64,000 nucleotides of DNA. It comes from Alteromonas stellipolaris. GTDB lineage: Bacteria; Pseudomonadota; Gammaproteobacteria; Enterobacterales; Alteromonadaceae. The position numbers were made by a program, and so were the translations under genes. Numbering within the stretch: position 1 is the stretch's first letter; every line of letters begins with the position of its first letter. A model generated the notes under the pieces. That model saw only the letters and a program-made list of their open reading frames with translations. It did not search any database and was not told where the DNA came from. The DNA lies in assembly GCF_001562115.1 (NCBI RefSeq), contig NZ_CP013926.1, positions 3,720,001-3,784,000 of the forward strand. Direction: 5' to 3'. Below are positions 1 through 8,298 of this stretch, in pieces.

Positions 1-366
1 CAGAATGTAGTGTCCAGCCCCTCAACGCCAAAATCCACACTGGCTCAAACGGCTACTTCGAAGACAAAAACCTATAAAGTTGTTATTGCCTCTCCAGCCC
101 CTAACGCCACCCTTCGAAACAATGCCGGAAACTTCACCATACGTGCGAACCAACCGACTTCAGTAAAGGCGCCGCGCTATCAATTAATCTTCGATGGCGC
201 CCTATTGCAGAGCAATACAACAGGCGTATTTACCTTAAATGACATAAATCGGGGCGAACATCAGTATAAGGTTGAGCTGACAGACAATAAGGGCAAGACT
301 CTTGCATCTTCTGCACTACAAACGCTGTTTCTGCATCAAGCATCAGCGTTAATAAATAGCAACTAA
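1..366 (+). CDS. 3' end of an exported-type protein gene upstream of glnL (DUF4124-like)
   Basis: The reading frame is open to the left edge of the window, so this is only the C-terminal part; the GTG at position 10 is probably internal. The visible 120 or so residues begin with a Ser/Thr/Lys-rich linker and continue into a small beta-rich domain resembling an Ig/FN3 fold, ending in a short hydrophobic tail. In Alteromonas and relatives a DUF4124 protein usually sits between glnA and glnL, and the position fits, but the DUF4124 domain itself would lie outside the window. The family assignment is therefore from context. The gene ends 126 bases before glnL. Confidence 0.6.
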   Translation, partial: QNVVSSPSTPKSTLAQTATSKTKTYKVVIASPAPNATLRNNAGNFTIRANQPTSVKAPRYQLIFDGALLQSNTTGVFTLNDINRGEHQYKVELTDNKGKTLASSALQTLFLHQASALINSN

Positions 367-459
367 CGTTCGAAAGTAGCGCAAAGCCCGCACCATAGCG
401 GGGAACAGAAAAAAAGTAACACCAAATCTGTGCCTACGATTTTTGCCGATACGTTACAA

Positions 460-476
460 TGCACCCATATAGTGCA
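460..476 (+). promoter_or_regulatory. NtrC (GlnG) operator in front of glnL
   Basis: The 17-base element TGCACCCATATAGTGCA has perfect TGCAC/GTGCA arms separated by seven bases, which is the known NtrC-binding palindrome. It lies directly upstream of the glnL Shine-Dalgarno sequence (AAAGGAG, 476-482) and touches a possible -10 element TACAAT (455-460). NtrC bound there would most likely repress the glnLG promoter, as at E. coli glnLp. Repression is an inference from position. Confidence 0.75.
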
Positions 477-492
477 AAGGAGATAAGCTCGG

Positions 493-1578
493 ATGCAATC
501 AACCGAGTTAGACACGCAACAATTTTTGAATAGCCTGAATACTGCGCTTGTGATGGTGGACGATAGATTAAATATCGTTTACGCCAACCACGCGGGAGAA
601 GCGCTATTCGAAACAGGCAGAAAGCAATTATGCGGCCATCGTTTAGATGACTTTTTCCTGCCTGGAAATATCGACACTACGCGCTTGCGCGCAGCGCTAA
701 GACATGGGGAGGATTTTACTGAAAACGAAATTCGCCTGTGTTTCAGAGACAACCGCAATGTCATGGTTGATTTAACCGTAACGAACTTGCAGTTAGAAGA
801 AGGGGCTCGGCTACTATTTGAAGTAAAAAAAATAGATCAGCAAAAAAGAATATCCCGAGAAAATTTACAGAACGCACAACATTATGCAGCGCGAGAACTG
901 GTTCGTGGTTTAGCCCATGAAATCAAGAACCCGCTGGGTGGCATTCGCGGAGCTGCACAACTACTCGAAAAAGAGTTAAGCGAAGAGCATAAAGAATTTA
1001 CTCAGATGATTATTGAGCAGTCTGATCGACTGAGAAATTTAGTCGACCGCTTACTTGGGCCAAATTCTCTTCCTAGGCTCAATTGGAACAATGTGCATCA
1101 AGCATTGGAGCAAGTGAGAAATTTGATGCGGGTTGACTCAGAAACCCCCATAACCATCATTCGTGATTACGACCCCAGTATTCCGCCACTGATGATTGAC
1201 GCCGATATGATTCAACAAGCCGTGTTAAATATAGTCAGAAATAGCATTCAGGCGCTAACTGAAAGTGAAACGCCTAATCCTCAAATTCGTTTGGTGACAC
1301 GCATTGAACGTCAAATGACAATTCAGGGAAATCGCCATGCGTTAATCGCCAAAATTAAAGTGATAGATAATGGCCCGGGTATCCCTTCAGACATAAAAGA
1401 CACGCTTTTTTACCCTATGGTGAGTAGTAAGCAAAATGGCTCCGGCTTAGGGTTATCGATATCGCAAACATTGATAAACCATCATGGCGGAAAAATAGAT
1501 GTAGAAAGCCACCCTGGGCACACCGAATTTGTAATTTATATTCCGATAGACCGCAAGGAGACAGGCAATGACGAATGA
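493..1578 (+). CDS. glnL: Nitrogen regulation sensor histidine kinase/phosphatase NtrB (GlnL)
   Basis: Cytosolic PII-controlled kinase/phosphatase of NtrC. At 361 residues it has the usual family length. A PAS domain covers about residues 10-115. The H-box with the phosphorylated His142 reads RGLAHEIKNPLGG. An N-box and the G2 motif GSGLGLSISQ of the HATPase domain follow. There is no transmembrane segment, as expected for NtrB. The ATG at 493 is preceded by AAAGGAG. The stop overlaps the glnG start by 11 bases, so the two are translationally coupled. An NtrC palindrome immediately upstream suggests autoregulation. Identification is firm from motifs plus the neighbouring glnG. Confidence 0.97.
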   Translation: MQSTELDTQQFLNSLNTALVMVDDRLNIVYANHAGEALFETGRKQLCGHRLDDFFLPGNIDTTRLRAALRHGEDFTENEIRLCFRDNRNVMVDLTVTNLQLEEGARLLFEVKKIDQQKRISRENLQNAQHYAARELVRGLAHEIKNPLGGIRGAAQLLEKELSEEHKEFTQMIIEQSDRLRNLVDRLLGPNSLPRLNWNNVHQALEQVRNLMRVDSETPITIIRDYDPSIPPLMIDADMIQQAVLNIVRNSIQALTESETPNPQIRLVTRIERQMTIQGNRHALIAKIKVIDNGPGIPSDIKDTLFYPMVSSKQNGSGLGLSISQTLINHHGGKIDVESHPGHTEFVIYIPIDRKETGNDE

Positions 1579-2977
1579 GTCAGTATGGATTGTCGATGAC
1601 GATAGTTCTATTCGTTGGGTGCTTCAAAAGGCCTTACAAACAGCAAGCATTGGATGCTTGTGTTTTGAAAACCCGCAAGATTTACTCCTTCAATTACAAA
1701 GCGGTCAAGCGCCAGAAGTGATTATCTCTGATATTAAAATGCCGCAGATGGACGGTATGACACTGCTTAATGAAGTGCATGCAACCCACCCCATGATGCC
1801 TGTAATCATAATGACTGCGCATTCTGATTTAGACAGTGCGGTAAACGCCTATCAAAAAGGGGCATTTGAATATTTACCCAAACCCTTCGATATAGATGAA
1901 GCGGTCACGCTTACTCAACGTGCGCTGGCTCATGCAAGGGAACAGTCAAAAACTCAGCAAGCACCGCAAGATGATCCGGAAACCGAAATTATTGGTGAAG
2001 CCCCTGCCATGCAGGAAGTGTTTCGAGCCATAGGAAGATTATCTCGTTCATCAATTAGTGTATTGATTAATGGCCAGTCTGGTACTGGTAAAGAGCTTGT
2101 TGCCCACGCTTTGCATCGCCATAGCCCTCGCTCTAGTAAGCCTTTCATCGCACTTAATATGGCTGCTATTCCAGCCGACTTGGTGGAGTCTGAGCTATTT
2201 GGCCATGAAAAAGGCGCGTTTACCGGTGCACAAAATGCGCGTCAGGGCCGCTTTGAGCAAGCTGATGGCGGCACCCTTTTTCTTGATGAAATAGGCGATA
2301 TGCCGTTAGACGTTCAAACCCGCTTATTACGGGTATTGGCCGACGGACAGTTTTACCGAGTGGGTGGCCACCAATCGGTGGCTGTAGATGTACGTATTAT
2401 TGCCGCAACCCACCAAAACTTAGAAAAGCGGGTGGCCGATGGCAAGTTCCGCGAAGATTTATTTCACCGTTTAAATGTTATCCGTGTACATCTGCCTTCC
2501 CTATCTGAACGCCGTGAAGATATTCATTTATTAGCGCGCCATTTCTTACGCCGAGCAGCGAAAGAGTTAGATGTAGAAGCAAAAAGTTTAAGTAAAGATG
2601 CTGAAAAGTTGATGGCTCAGCTTCCTTGGCCAGGTAACGTGAGGCAACTCGAAAACGTATGTCGATGGCTAACCGTAATGGCCAGTGGACAAGAAGTGTT
2701 ACCCAGTGACTTACCACCAGAAATCCACTCTGACAGCAGCATAGAAAAGCCCGCCGCAGAAGCTGGAGATTGGCCAGATTTACTAGCCCGTTGGACCGAC
2801 AAACAACTTCGTGATGGCAGATATAATATTCTGAATGACGCCATGCTTACGTTTGAAAAAATTATGTTGGAACGTGCCCTCCAGCATACTCACGGCCATA
2901 AGCAAGATGCCGCTAAGCGTTTAGGTTGGGGGCGTAATACCCTTACACGCAAATTAAAAGAGCTAGGTATTACATAG
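1568..2977 (+). CDS. glnG: Nitrogen regulation response regulator NtrC (GlnG), sigma-54 activator
   Basis: Activates sigma-54 promoters of nitrogen-assimilation genes when phosphorylated by GlnL. The 469-residue protein has an N-terminal receiver domain (acidic pocket at residues 10-12, phospho-acceptor Asp55 in ISDIKMPQMDG). A central AAA+ domain carries Walker A GQSGTGKE (169-176) and the sigma-54 contact loop GAFTGA (216-221). A C-terminal Fis-type helix-turn-helix includes QDAAKRLGWGRNTLTRKLKE. The gene overlaps glnL by 11 bases and is followed by a strong terminator at about 3010-3048, so glnLG ends here. Confidence 0.98.
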   Translation: MTNESVWIVDDDSSIRWVLQKALQTASIGCLCFENPQDLLLQLQSGQAPEVIISDIKMPQMDGMTLLNEVHATHPMMPVIIMTAHSDLDSAVNAYQKGAFEYLPKPFDIDEAVTLTQRALAHAREQSKTQQAPQDDPETEIIGEAPAMQEVFRAIGRLSRSSISVLINGQSGTGKELVAHALHRHSPRSSKPFIALNMAAIPADLVESELFGHEKGAFTGAQNARQGRFEQADGGTLFLDEIGDMPLDVQTRLLRVLADGQFYRVGGHQSVAVDVRIIAATHQNLEKRVADGKFREDLFHRLNVIRVHLPSLSERREDIHLLARHFLRRAAKELDVEAKSLSKDAEKLMAQLPWPGNVRQLENVCRWLTVMASGQEVLPSDLPPEIHSDSSIEKPAAEAGDWPDLLARWTDKQLRDGRYNILNDAMLTFEKIMLERALQHTHGHKQDAAKRLGWGRNTLTRKLKELGIT

Positions 2978-3009
2978 TTTTTACTCGGTTCTAAGACCTA
3001 CAAATACAC

Positions 3010-3048
3010 AAAAGCCCGCATTATTTTTTCTGAAATAGCGGGCTTTTT
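3010..3048 (+). terminator. Rho-independent terminator after glnG
   Basis: GCCCGC (3014-3019) pairs with GCGGGC (3038-3043) around an AT-rich loop. The stem is followed by a T-run on the plus strand and preceded by an A-run, so it may also end the convergent HD-GYP gene. Confidence 0.85.
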
Positions 3049-3092
3049 AATGCGCATTACAAACAAGAAGCATGCTTGTTACAAGTCGGAGA

Positions 3093-4232
3093 CTAACCGC
3101 CTTTTTTCAACAAACTTGTCATCGCTTGGTTGAACAACCTCACCCACTGCATGCTAAATTGGCCTTTAGCACTGCGGTTGATTTCAATAACTGCTTCTTT
3201 CTTGGATAGTTGCTTTTCATCATTATGAGCCCGAGGGTGTGTCATCGCATCATAAGTATCGACAATGGCGAGTAACTTAGCCCCATCACAAATATCTTCT
3301 TCTTTAAGGCCTAATGGATAACCGGTACCATCAGTACGTTCATGGTGCTGCATCACTATTTTACGAGCCAAATCCCATTGGTCTAAGTGTTCGAGCAAAC
3401 GAGAGCTTTTATAAACATGGGAACGCATTAAGTTAAATTCTATATCAGTCAACGCTTCACTCTTATGCAAAAGCTTTAATGGCATAAATGCCATACCGAA
3501 ATCATGTACATAACTGGCTACGGCCAGCTGAGATTCATCAATTGGCTTACCCGCAGTACTATTAATATACAATGCTAACTTAGCAACTCTATCCCCTCTG
3601 CCTACCCAGAAATTCGAACGCTTCTCAATGGTTTGCATAAGATCACGAAAGAAAAGCACATCCAGCTTCTTTTCATTACTCATGTCTTTGGGTATACCAG
3701 AGGTTGCCAATGTAGGCGGTTTTATTTGGATATTTTCAGGGTTGCTGTCGTCGGTAATTACATCTAACGCGGGATTGAGTAACAAAACCGCCTCTGTAAG
3801 CCGCTTCTCATGTTCATCGCCATTATCCGGCGTAATTCGACTTATCGCCATGACCAGCTGTTGGTGCAAAGTATCGTCATATTCGGCTTTTCCTTCAGCC
3901 ATAACAGCTTCTACAAATGCCTTAACCCTATCCATGGTAAGCAACACCAAGTCACTCATGGTGCTGGTATATGACACCTGCCCTTTACGCAAGTAATCGA
4001 GTAAATCTTCTACATGCTGAAGTAAGGGTATCATGGGTGAGAAATTCACTAACCCAAGGTCGCCTTTAATAGTATGGATTGATCGGAACAACGCGCGTTG
4101 CAGTTCATTGTCTTCTGGACGAAGCTCTAATTCGATTAATGTCTGCTCACTCGATTCGTAAAGCTCATTAATTTCTTCCATTAAGTCACAAAGAATATCT
4201 TCTTCGAGGTCGTCAGGTACAAATGTCTGCAT
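3093..4232 (-). CDS. HPt domain - HD-GYP domain protein (probable cyclic-di-GMP phosphodiesterase)
   Basis: A 379-residue cytosolic protein. Residues about 10-115 form a histidine phosphotransfer domain with the motif FRSIHTIKGDLG, His53 being the likely phosphorylated residue. A linker of about 70 residues follows. The C-terminal half is an HD-GYP domain with the HD pair in YVHDFGMAFMP, an HH pair in IVMQHHERTDGTGYP, and the GYP tripeptide, so the metal-binding and signature residues look intact. HD-GYP domains hydrolyse cyclic-di-GMP. An HPt input is less common than a receiver input and suggests control by a phosphorelay. No partner kinase is adjacent. The gene is monocistronic and convergent with glnG. 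Confidence 0.88.
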   Translation of the reverse strand: MQTFVPDDLEEDILCDLMEEINELYESSEQTLIELELRPEDNELQRALFRSIHTIKGDLGLVNFSPMIPLLQHVEDLLDYLRKGQVSYTSTMSDLVLLTMDRVKAFVEAVMAEGKAEYDDTLHQQLVMAISRITPDNGDEHEKRLTEAVLLLNPALDVITDDSNPENIQIKPPTLATSGIPKDMSNEKKLDVLFFRDLMQTIEKRSNFWVGRGDRVAKLALYINSTAGKPIDESQLAVASYVHDFGMAFMPLKLLHKSEALTDIEFNLMRSHVYKSSRLLEHLDQWDLARKIVMQHHERTDGTGYPLGLKEEDICDGAKLLAIVDTYDAMTHPRAHNDEKQLSKKEAVIEINRSAKGQFSMQWVRLFNQAMTSLLKKGG

Positions 4233-4458
4233 TATAGATACCGGGTTGATGAGGTTACGCTTTCTCTTATTGTAAGATGCTATCGACCAAGTTACCTCAT
4301 ACTAAAGTTAAGTATTTTAGATTAACTTGCCTAATTTGAACGTATTTCTAGCTATACCATGGCAACAGAACCGCTAAAGCATCTATAATAACTCATCGGA
4401 CAAGTGTACGCTGAAACTTACTCTATACTTCGCGCGTCATTTATATTCAGGAGCCACT

Positions 4459-5184
4459 TTGATTGCTTTACTACGCGTTCCCGCGCTTTTACTCACCTTT
4501 CTGCTAGTTAATATAGCCCTATTTGCAGTATGCATTTTTCGTCCTTTTCATAAAGATAACGTACATACGGCAGGCAAACTTTATTCATTAATGTCTTATG
4601 TGATGGGTTTAAAGGTGATTGTTCGAAAAGATTCAGCTGTAGATATAAAAGAGCCCTACGTATTTATTGCGAATCATCAAAATAATTACGACCTGATGAC
4701 TATTTGTAAAGCCGCGTTACCGGGCGTTGTTACTATTGGAAAGAAAAGCCTTAAGTGGATCCCCATTTTCGGTCAAATTTATTGGCTATCAGGCAATATT
4801 CTCATCGATCGTAAAAATTCAGGCAAAGCTAGAAATACCTTAGATATAGCAGCCAACCGCATTGCCAAAAAGCGTACCTCAGTATGGTTCTTCCCTGAAG
4901 GAACAAGAAGCTATGGACGGGGCTTACTGCCTTTCAAACAAGGCGCATTTAGGCTGGCGAAAACCACTAATGAACCCATTGTTATGGTGACTGCCAGTAA
5001 TCTACACAATAAAGTAAAGTGGAACCGATGGGACAATGGTGTAGTACTTATCGATATTAGTGCACCTGAAGCCCTTACCGACGACAAGCCACTTAAAGCC
5101 TGGATGCAGTATTTCAACGACCAGATGAAAAACAAGATAACTGAGTTGAATGCTGAAGTCGCTGAAATGGAAAAAAGCAGGTAA
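4459..5184 (+). CDS. plsC: 1-acyl-sn-glycerol-3-phosphate acyltransferase (PlsC family)
   Basis: Transfers an acyl chain to lysophosphatidic acid to give phosphatidic acid at the inner membrane. The 241-residue protein has an N-terminal hydrophobic segment (about 5-27), the catalytic NHxxxxD motif as NHQNNYD (72-78), and the substrate-binding motif FPEGTRS (145-151). The start is a TTG at 4459, chosen because AGGAG lies about seven bases upstream and no better ATG precedes the hydrophobic segment. It is 30 bases upstream of rraB on the same strand. Confidence in the family is high. Whether this is the main PlsC or a paralogue cannot be told. Confidence 0.93.
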   Translation: MIALLRVPALLLTFLLVNIALFAVCIFRPFHKDNVHTAGKLYSLMSYVMGLKVIVRKDSAVDIKEPYVFIANHQNNYDLMTICKAALPGVVTIGKKSLKWIPIFGQIYWLSGNILIDRKNSGKARNTLDIAANRIAKKRTSVWFFPEGTRSYGRGLLPFKQGAFRLAKTTNEPIVMVTASNLHNKVKWNRWDNGVVLIDISAPEALTDDKPLKAWMQYFNDQMKNKITELNAEVAEMEKSR

Positions 5185-5214
5185 ACTTGCGAAAAATGAT
5201 TGAGGTTTTGCTTT

Positions 5215-5613
5215 ATGAGTCAGTTTGATGAAAGAGAAGAATGGTATTCCTTCAACGAGGAAACCATAGAAGCGCTATTAGAAGACGGTAGTCAGGCCGA
5301 TGCGGAATACACCATTGAGCATCACTTTGCGAGTAACGACTTCGACAAGCTAGAAAAAGCCGCTGTTGATACATTCAAAGCCGGTTTTGAAGTGACGGAC
5401 GCAGAAGAGTTAATGCTTGATGATGGCGGCACAATTTTTTGTTTCGATGCTATCGTTGAGCGAGAGTTAAACCTTGAAAAACTCAATGCTGATTCCGATG
5501 CTTTACTTAAAATTGCTGACAAACAAGACGTTCAGTACGACGGCTGGGGAACGTATTTCATGCCCCGCGGCGATGACGAAGATGAGTACGAAGACGATTA
5601 CCTAGAAGACTAA
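5215..5613 (+). CDS. rraB: Ribonuclease E inhibitor RraB
   Basis: Small acidic protein that binds RNase E and modulates mRNA decay. The 132-residue sequence matches the RraB family as I remember the E. coli protein: [37 protein letters not shown] and YDGWGTYF are in the same order, and the tail is a run of Asp/Glu. The ATG at 5215 (MSQFDERE) is preferred over an upstream TTG at 5200 because family members begin close to this point. The protein is cytosolic. Confidence 0.95.
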   Translation: MSQFDEREEWYSFNEETIEALLEDGSQADAEYTIEHHFASNDFDKLEKAAVDTFKAGFEVTDAEELMLDDGGTIFCFDAIVERELNLEKLNADSDALLKIADKQDVQYDGWGTYFMPRGDDEDEYEDDYLED

Positions 5614-5726
5614 ACCTCGCAGTCTACTCCCTTTACTCAACACTACATTAAGGGTGGCTTCAGTTTTTGTTCATCTTATTTAATCAACAATGGCACCTGT
5701 CATTTTGATTAGAAAGGATGTTAACA

Positions 5727-6566
5727 ATGAAATCACCCATTCAACCCCTAGCGAAGCTCTGCCTACTAGCCCTATTACCTTGCTCGTTGATTAACACTTC
5801 ATACGCGGAACAAACGCTATCAAGTGACCCGGTGTCTGTTGAATCAACAGAATATCGCTACGGCGCTATTTACTCCCCTACTGAAGCATCTACTCAGGCC
5901 GCAATTGATGCAACAGCCAAGACTGCCACTACCAGCGCTATTAATGATACTAAAAACAATAACGTTACAAAAGCTGACACGTTGGGGGTTGCTTCGCTGG
6001 CTGAGAAAAAAGCGAAACGTGAAAGTCTTTTTAGCAGCACCAGTAAATCCTATGCCGAAGCACAATCAACCGTACTATTGTCCGATTACTGGATTTATGA
6101 CAGTTGGGTGTCTTTAGATACTGATATTGACTATGACGGATATTATTCTGAATTTACCGTTGAGTTCGATGCGGATACCGCTTACGACAGTGCTCTTGTA
6201 TATGGGGTTATTTACTTAGGTAGAAACGACCGGTACGAAGCCATCCATGTCACCTCTGAATTTGTGCTGTATGGCGAAGATTCCTCAGATGCATTTGTGG
6301 TAGAAAGCCGGCTGCTTTCAGGTTTCCCCGCGGCAGATTATGATGTGCTCATCGAACTATATGATGCCTATTCGGAGCAACTGGTCGCTTTTTCTGACGG
6401 CTATGATGATGCCGACCTTGCTTACTTAAGTTTAGAAAGCGACAACCACGAGTATATCTACGAAGATACTGTCATAGTGGTAGAAGAGCACGGCGGTAGC
6501 ACGACTATCTTCAGTTTACTATTCATCGCCTTTACCCTAGTGGTGCGTAGAGTAATTCGACACTAA
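5727..6566 (+). CDS. Exported protein with GlyGly-CTERM-like anchor (choice-of-anchor H type)
   Basis: A 279-residue protein of unknown function. An N-terminal signal peptide (about 1-27, ending near SYAEQ) is followed by an Ala/Thr-rich low-complexity stretch. The middle (about 110-245) is a Tyr/Asp-rich beta domain. The C-terminus has a Gly-Gly-Ser, one hydrophobic helix and an Arg-Arg-containing basic tail (GGSTTIFSLLF...VVRRVIRH). That tripartite tail is the pattern of GlyGly-CTERM proteins, which rhombosortase processes and the type II system exports. The ATG at 5727 is chosen over 5718 because AGAAAGGA spaces correctly for it. The choice-of-anchor H label is from memory of the family. 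Confidence 0.75.
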   Translation: MKSPIQPLAKLCLLALLPCSLINTSYAEQTLSSDPVSVESTEYRYGAIYSPTEASTQAAIDATAKTATTSAINDTKNNNVTKADTLGVASLAEKKAKRESLFSSTSKSYAEAQSTVLLSDYWIYDSWVSLDTDIDYDGYYSEFTVEFDADTAYDSALVYGVIYLGRNDRYEAIHVTSEFVLYGEDSSDAFVVESRLLSGFPAADYDVLIELYDAYSEQLVAFSDGYDDADLAYLSLESDNHEYIYEDTVIVVEEHGGSTTIFSLLFIAFTLVVRRVIRH

Positions 6567-6722
6567 CACCTTACGTTTTACTAAAAAGACTTCCATTGAA
6601 ACGCTGCGTTTTATCCGTTTATTACTATACTAAAGTCGTAGAACGAAAAATAAGCATTATGCAATAAGGTCTGCCCGCATAATGACTTACGAAAGTGGCT
6701 ACTGTTTGGTAGCCACATCGAT

Positions 6723-8156
6723 ATGTTAAGTCTAGATGGTATACGTGCGATGAAAATTGAAAATGTAAACCTGATCAACCTTTTGGAACATGCGCACATT
6801 GGCGTAGTAATACATTCTTGGGATTCGCAGATTGTCTACGTGAACCCCGCAGCTATGAAACTTTTTAAAACGTCACTTGAACGTTTACAAAGCCGACATC
6901 TGCTAGAAGATGGATGGGAGCTGGTAGACAGGCAAAATCGCCGCCTTCACCCCGACGAATATCCGGTAAACAAAGTGACATCGCTAAATGTCTCAATTAC
7001 TGATGAAGTAATAGGGTTAGTTGACGAAACAAGCGCAGAGGTGTGCTGGTTGAGTGTTAGTGCTTACCCTGAAAATAGCAATGGCGCTGGTTTTGTGGTG
7101 GTTTACTTTACCGAAATCACCGAAAAAATTGCAGCATTCTCATTCCTTGATATTGTGCAAAGTGCACAAGATATGATTATTGTCACCGAAGCCAAAGCCA
7201 TTGATGGTCCTTTGTCTCCTAAAATCATTTACGTCAACGATGCGATTTGTAAATTGACAGGTTATTCCCGAGAAGAACTCATTGGAGAAACGCCTCGCAT
7301 TTTTCAAGGCACGCTGACAGACAAGGAGGCGACAACCCGTATTCACTGTGCTCTTGCAGAGAATAAATCCATAACCGAAACACTTCTTAATTATACTAAA
7401 AGCGGTACGCCTTATTGGGTTGAAATGAGTATATTCCCACTGAAAAACCAGCTGGGAGAAGTTACGCACTTTGCTTCGGTCGAGCGAGATGTAAGTGCCG
7501 TCAAGTTTCACGCCGAGCAATTGAATAGCCGTAATTTTGAGCTAAAAAGCATCCGGGAAAATTTAGAAGACTTGGTAAGTCAACGCACTAGAGAGCTTCG
7601 TAACGTTAACGTAAAGCTTGAAAAACTAGCTTATTTCGATCCGCTTACAGACATTCCGAATAGGCGCGCCTTCGAAGAAACATTAGATAAGTCTACGCAT
7701 TATGCTCACCGTCACGGCCATTCTCTATTAATCGGCATTGCTGATGTTGACCATTTCAAAAAGCTTAATGATACCTTCGGGCATGCGTTTGGTGATGATG
7801 TACTAGTCGCTGTTGCGAAGTCGATGAAACAATTTTTTCGCCAAGAAGATGGCATAGGTCGTGTTGGCGGAGAAGAGTTTGCTTTTTGTATGGTATTGCC
7901 CGGCTCCCACGACCCCAAAGATATTCTTGAGCGACTCAGAAAGCGGGTTGAGCTAATTTCAAGCTCGCTTCCTGCATTAAGGGGTTATGAAGTAACTATT
8001 AGCATTGGCGCTTATTATGTAAGCGAGGTAAAACCCAACGAAACAAAAGAAATGGTAAGCATGGCTGATGAAGCACTGTACCGCGCTAAACGAGAAGGGA
8101 GAAATCGGGTTAGCTTGGTGCGACAAGATAAAACGGAATTCAATTCAGTCAGTTAG
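6723..8156 (+). CDS. PAS-PAS-GGDEF diguanylate cyclase
   Basis: A soluble 477-residue sensor that should make cyclic-di-GMP. Two PAS domains (about residues 12-135 and 135-265, the second with a PAC-like end in FASVERDVSA) are followed by a coiled-coil stretch (about 265-310). The GGDEF domain has the active-site motif GGEEF. The allosteric inhibition site RQED lies five residues before it, so product feedback is expected. No transmembrane helix is visible, so the signal is probably intracellular (redox, oxygen or a small ligand). ATGs at 6723 and 6750 are both possible and neither has a good ribosome-binding site. A weak hairpin terminator follows at 8168-8204. Confidence 0.92.
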   Translation: MLSLDGIRAMKIENVNLINLLEHAHIGVVIHSWDSQIVYVNPAAMKLFKTSLERLQSRHLLEDGWELVDRQNRRLHPDEYPVNKVTSLNVSITDEVIGLVDETSAEVCWLSVSAYPENSNGAGFVVVYFTEITEKIAAFSFLDIVQSAQDMIIVTEAKAIDGPLSPKIIYVNDAICKLTGYSREELIGETPRIFQGTLTDKEATTRIHCALAENKSITETLLNYTKSGTPYWVEMSIFPLKNQLGEVTHFASVERDVSAVKFHAEQLNSRNFELKSIRENLEDLVSQRTRELRNVNVKLEKLAYFDPLTDIPNRRAFEETLDKSTHYAHRHGHSLLIGIADVDHFKKLNDTFGHAFGDDVLVAVAKSMKQFFRQEDGIGRVGGEEFAFCMVLPGSHDPKDILERLRKRVELISSSLPALRGYEVTISIGAYYVSEVKPNETKEMVSMADEALYRAKREGRNRVSLVRQDKTEFNSVS

Positions 8157-8167
8157 TAGCATAACCT

Positions 8168-8204
8168 GAACGATCAGAATCCGTTAATTTTTATCGTTCT
8201 TTTG
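8168..8204 (+). terminator. Probable terminator after the PAS-GGDEF gene
   Basis: GAACGAT (8168-8174) pairs with ATCGTTC (8193-8199) across an 18-base AT-rich loop and is followed by TTTTGTC. The stem is only 7 bp, so confidence is moderate. Confidence 0.5.
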
Positions 8205-8298
8205 TCTAAAGCTTCGCTCGTATTGGCAAATAATTTGGTAAATATCGAAATTCGATGCCAGAATAAAAATACTATAAAGAACAACTGGAATCGTTCTA

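Noticed and set aside
430..448. Possible sigma-54 promoter (TGTGCC...TTGC) ahead of glnL.
   Set aside because: The spacing between the GG-like and GC elements does not fit the fixed -24/-12 distance, and the first element lacks GG.
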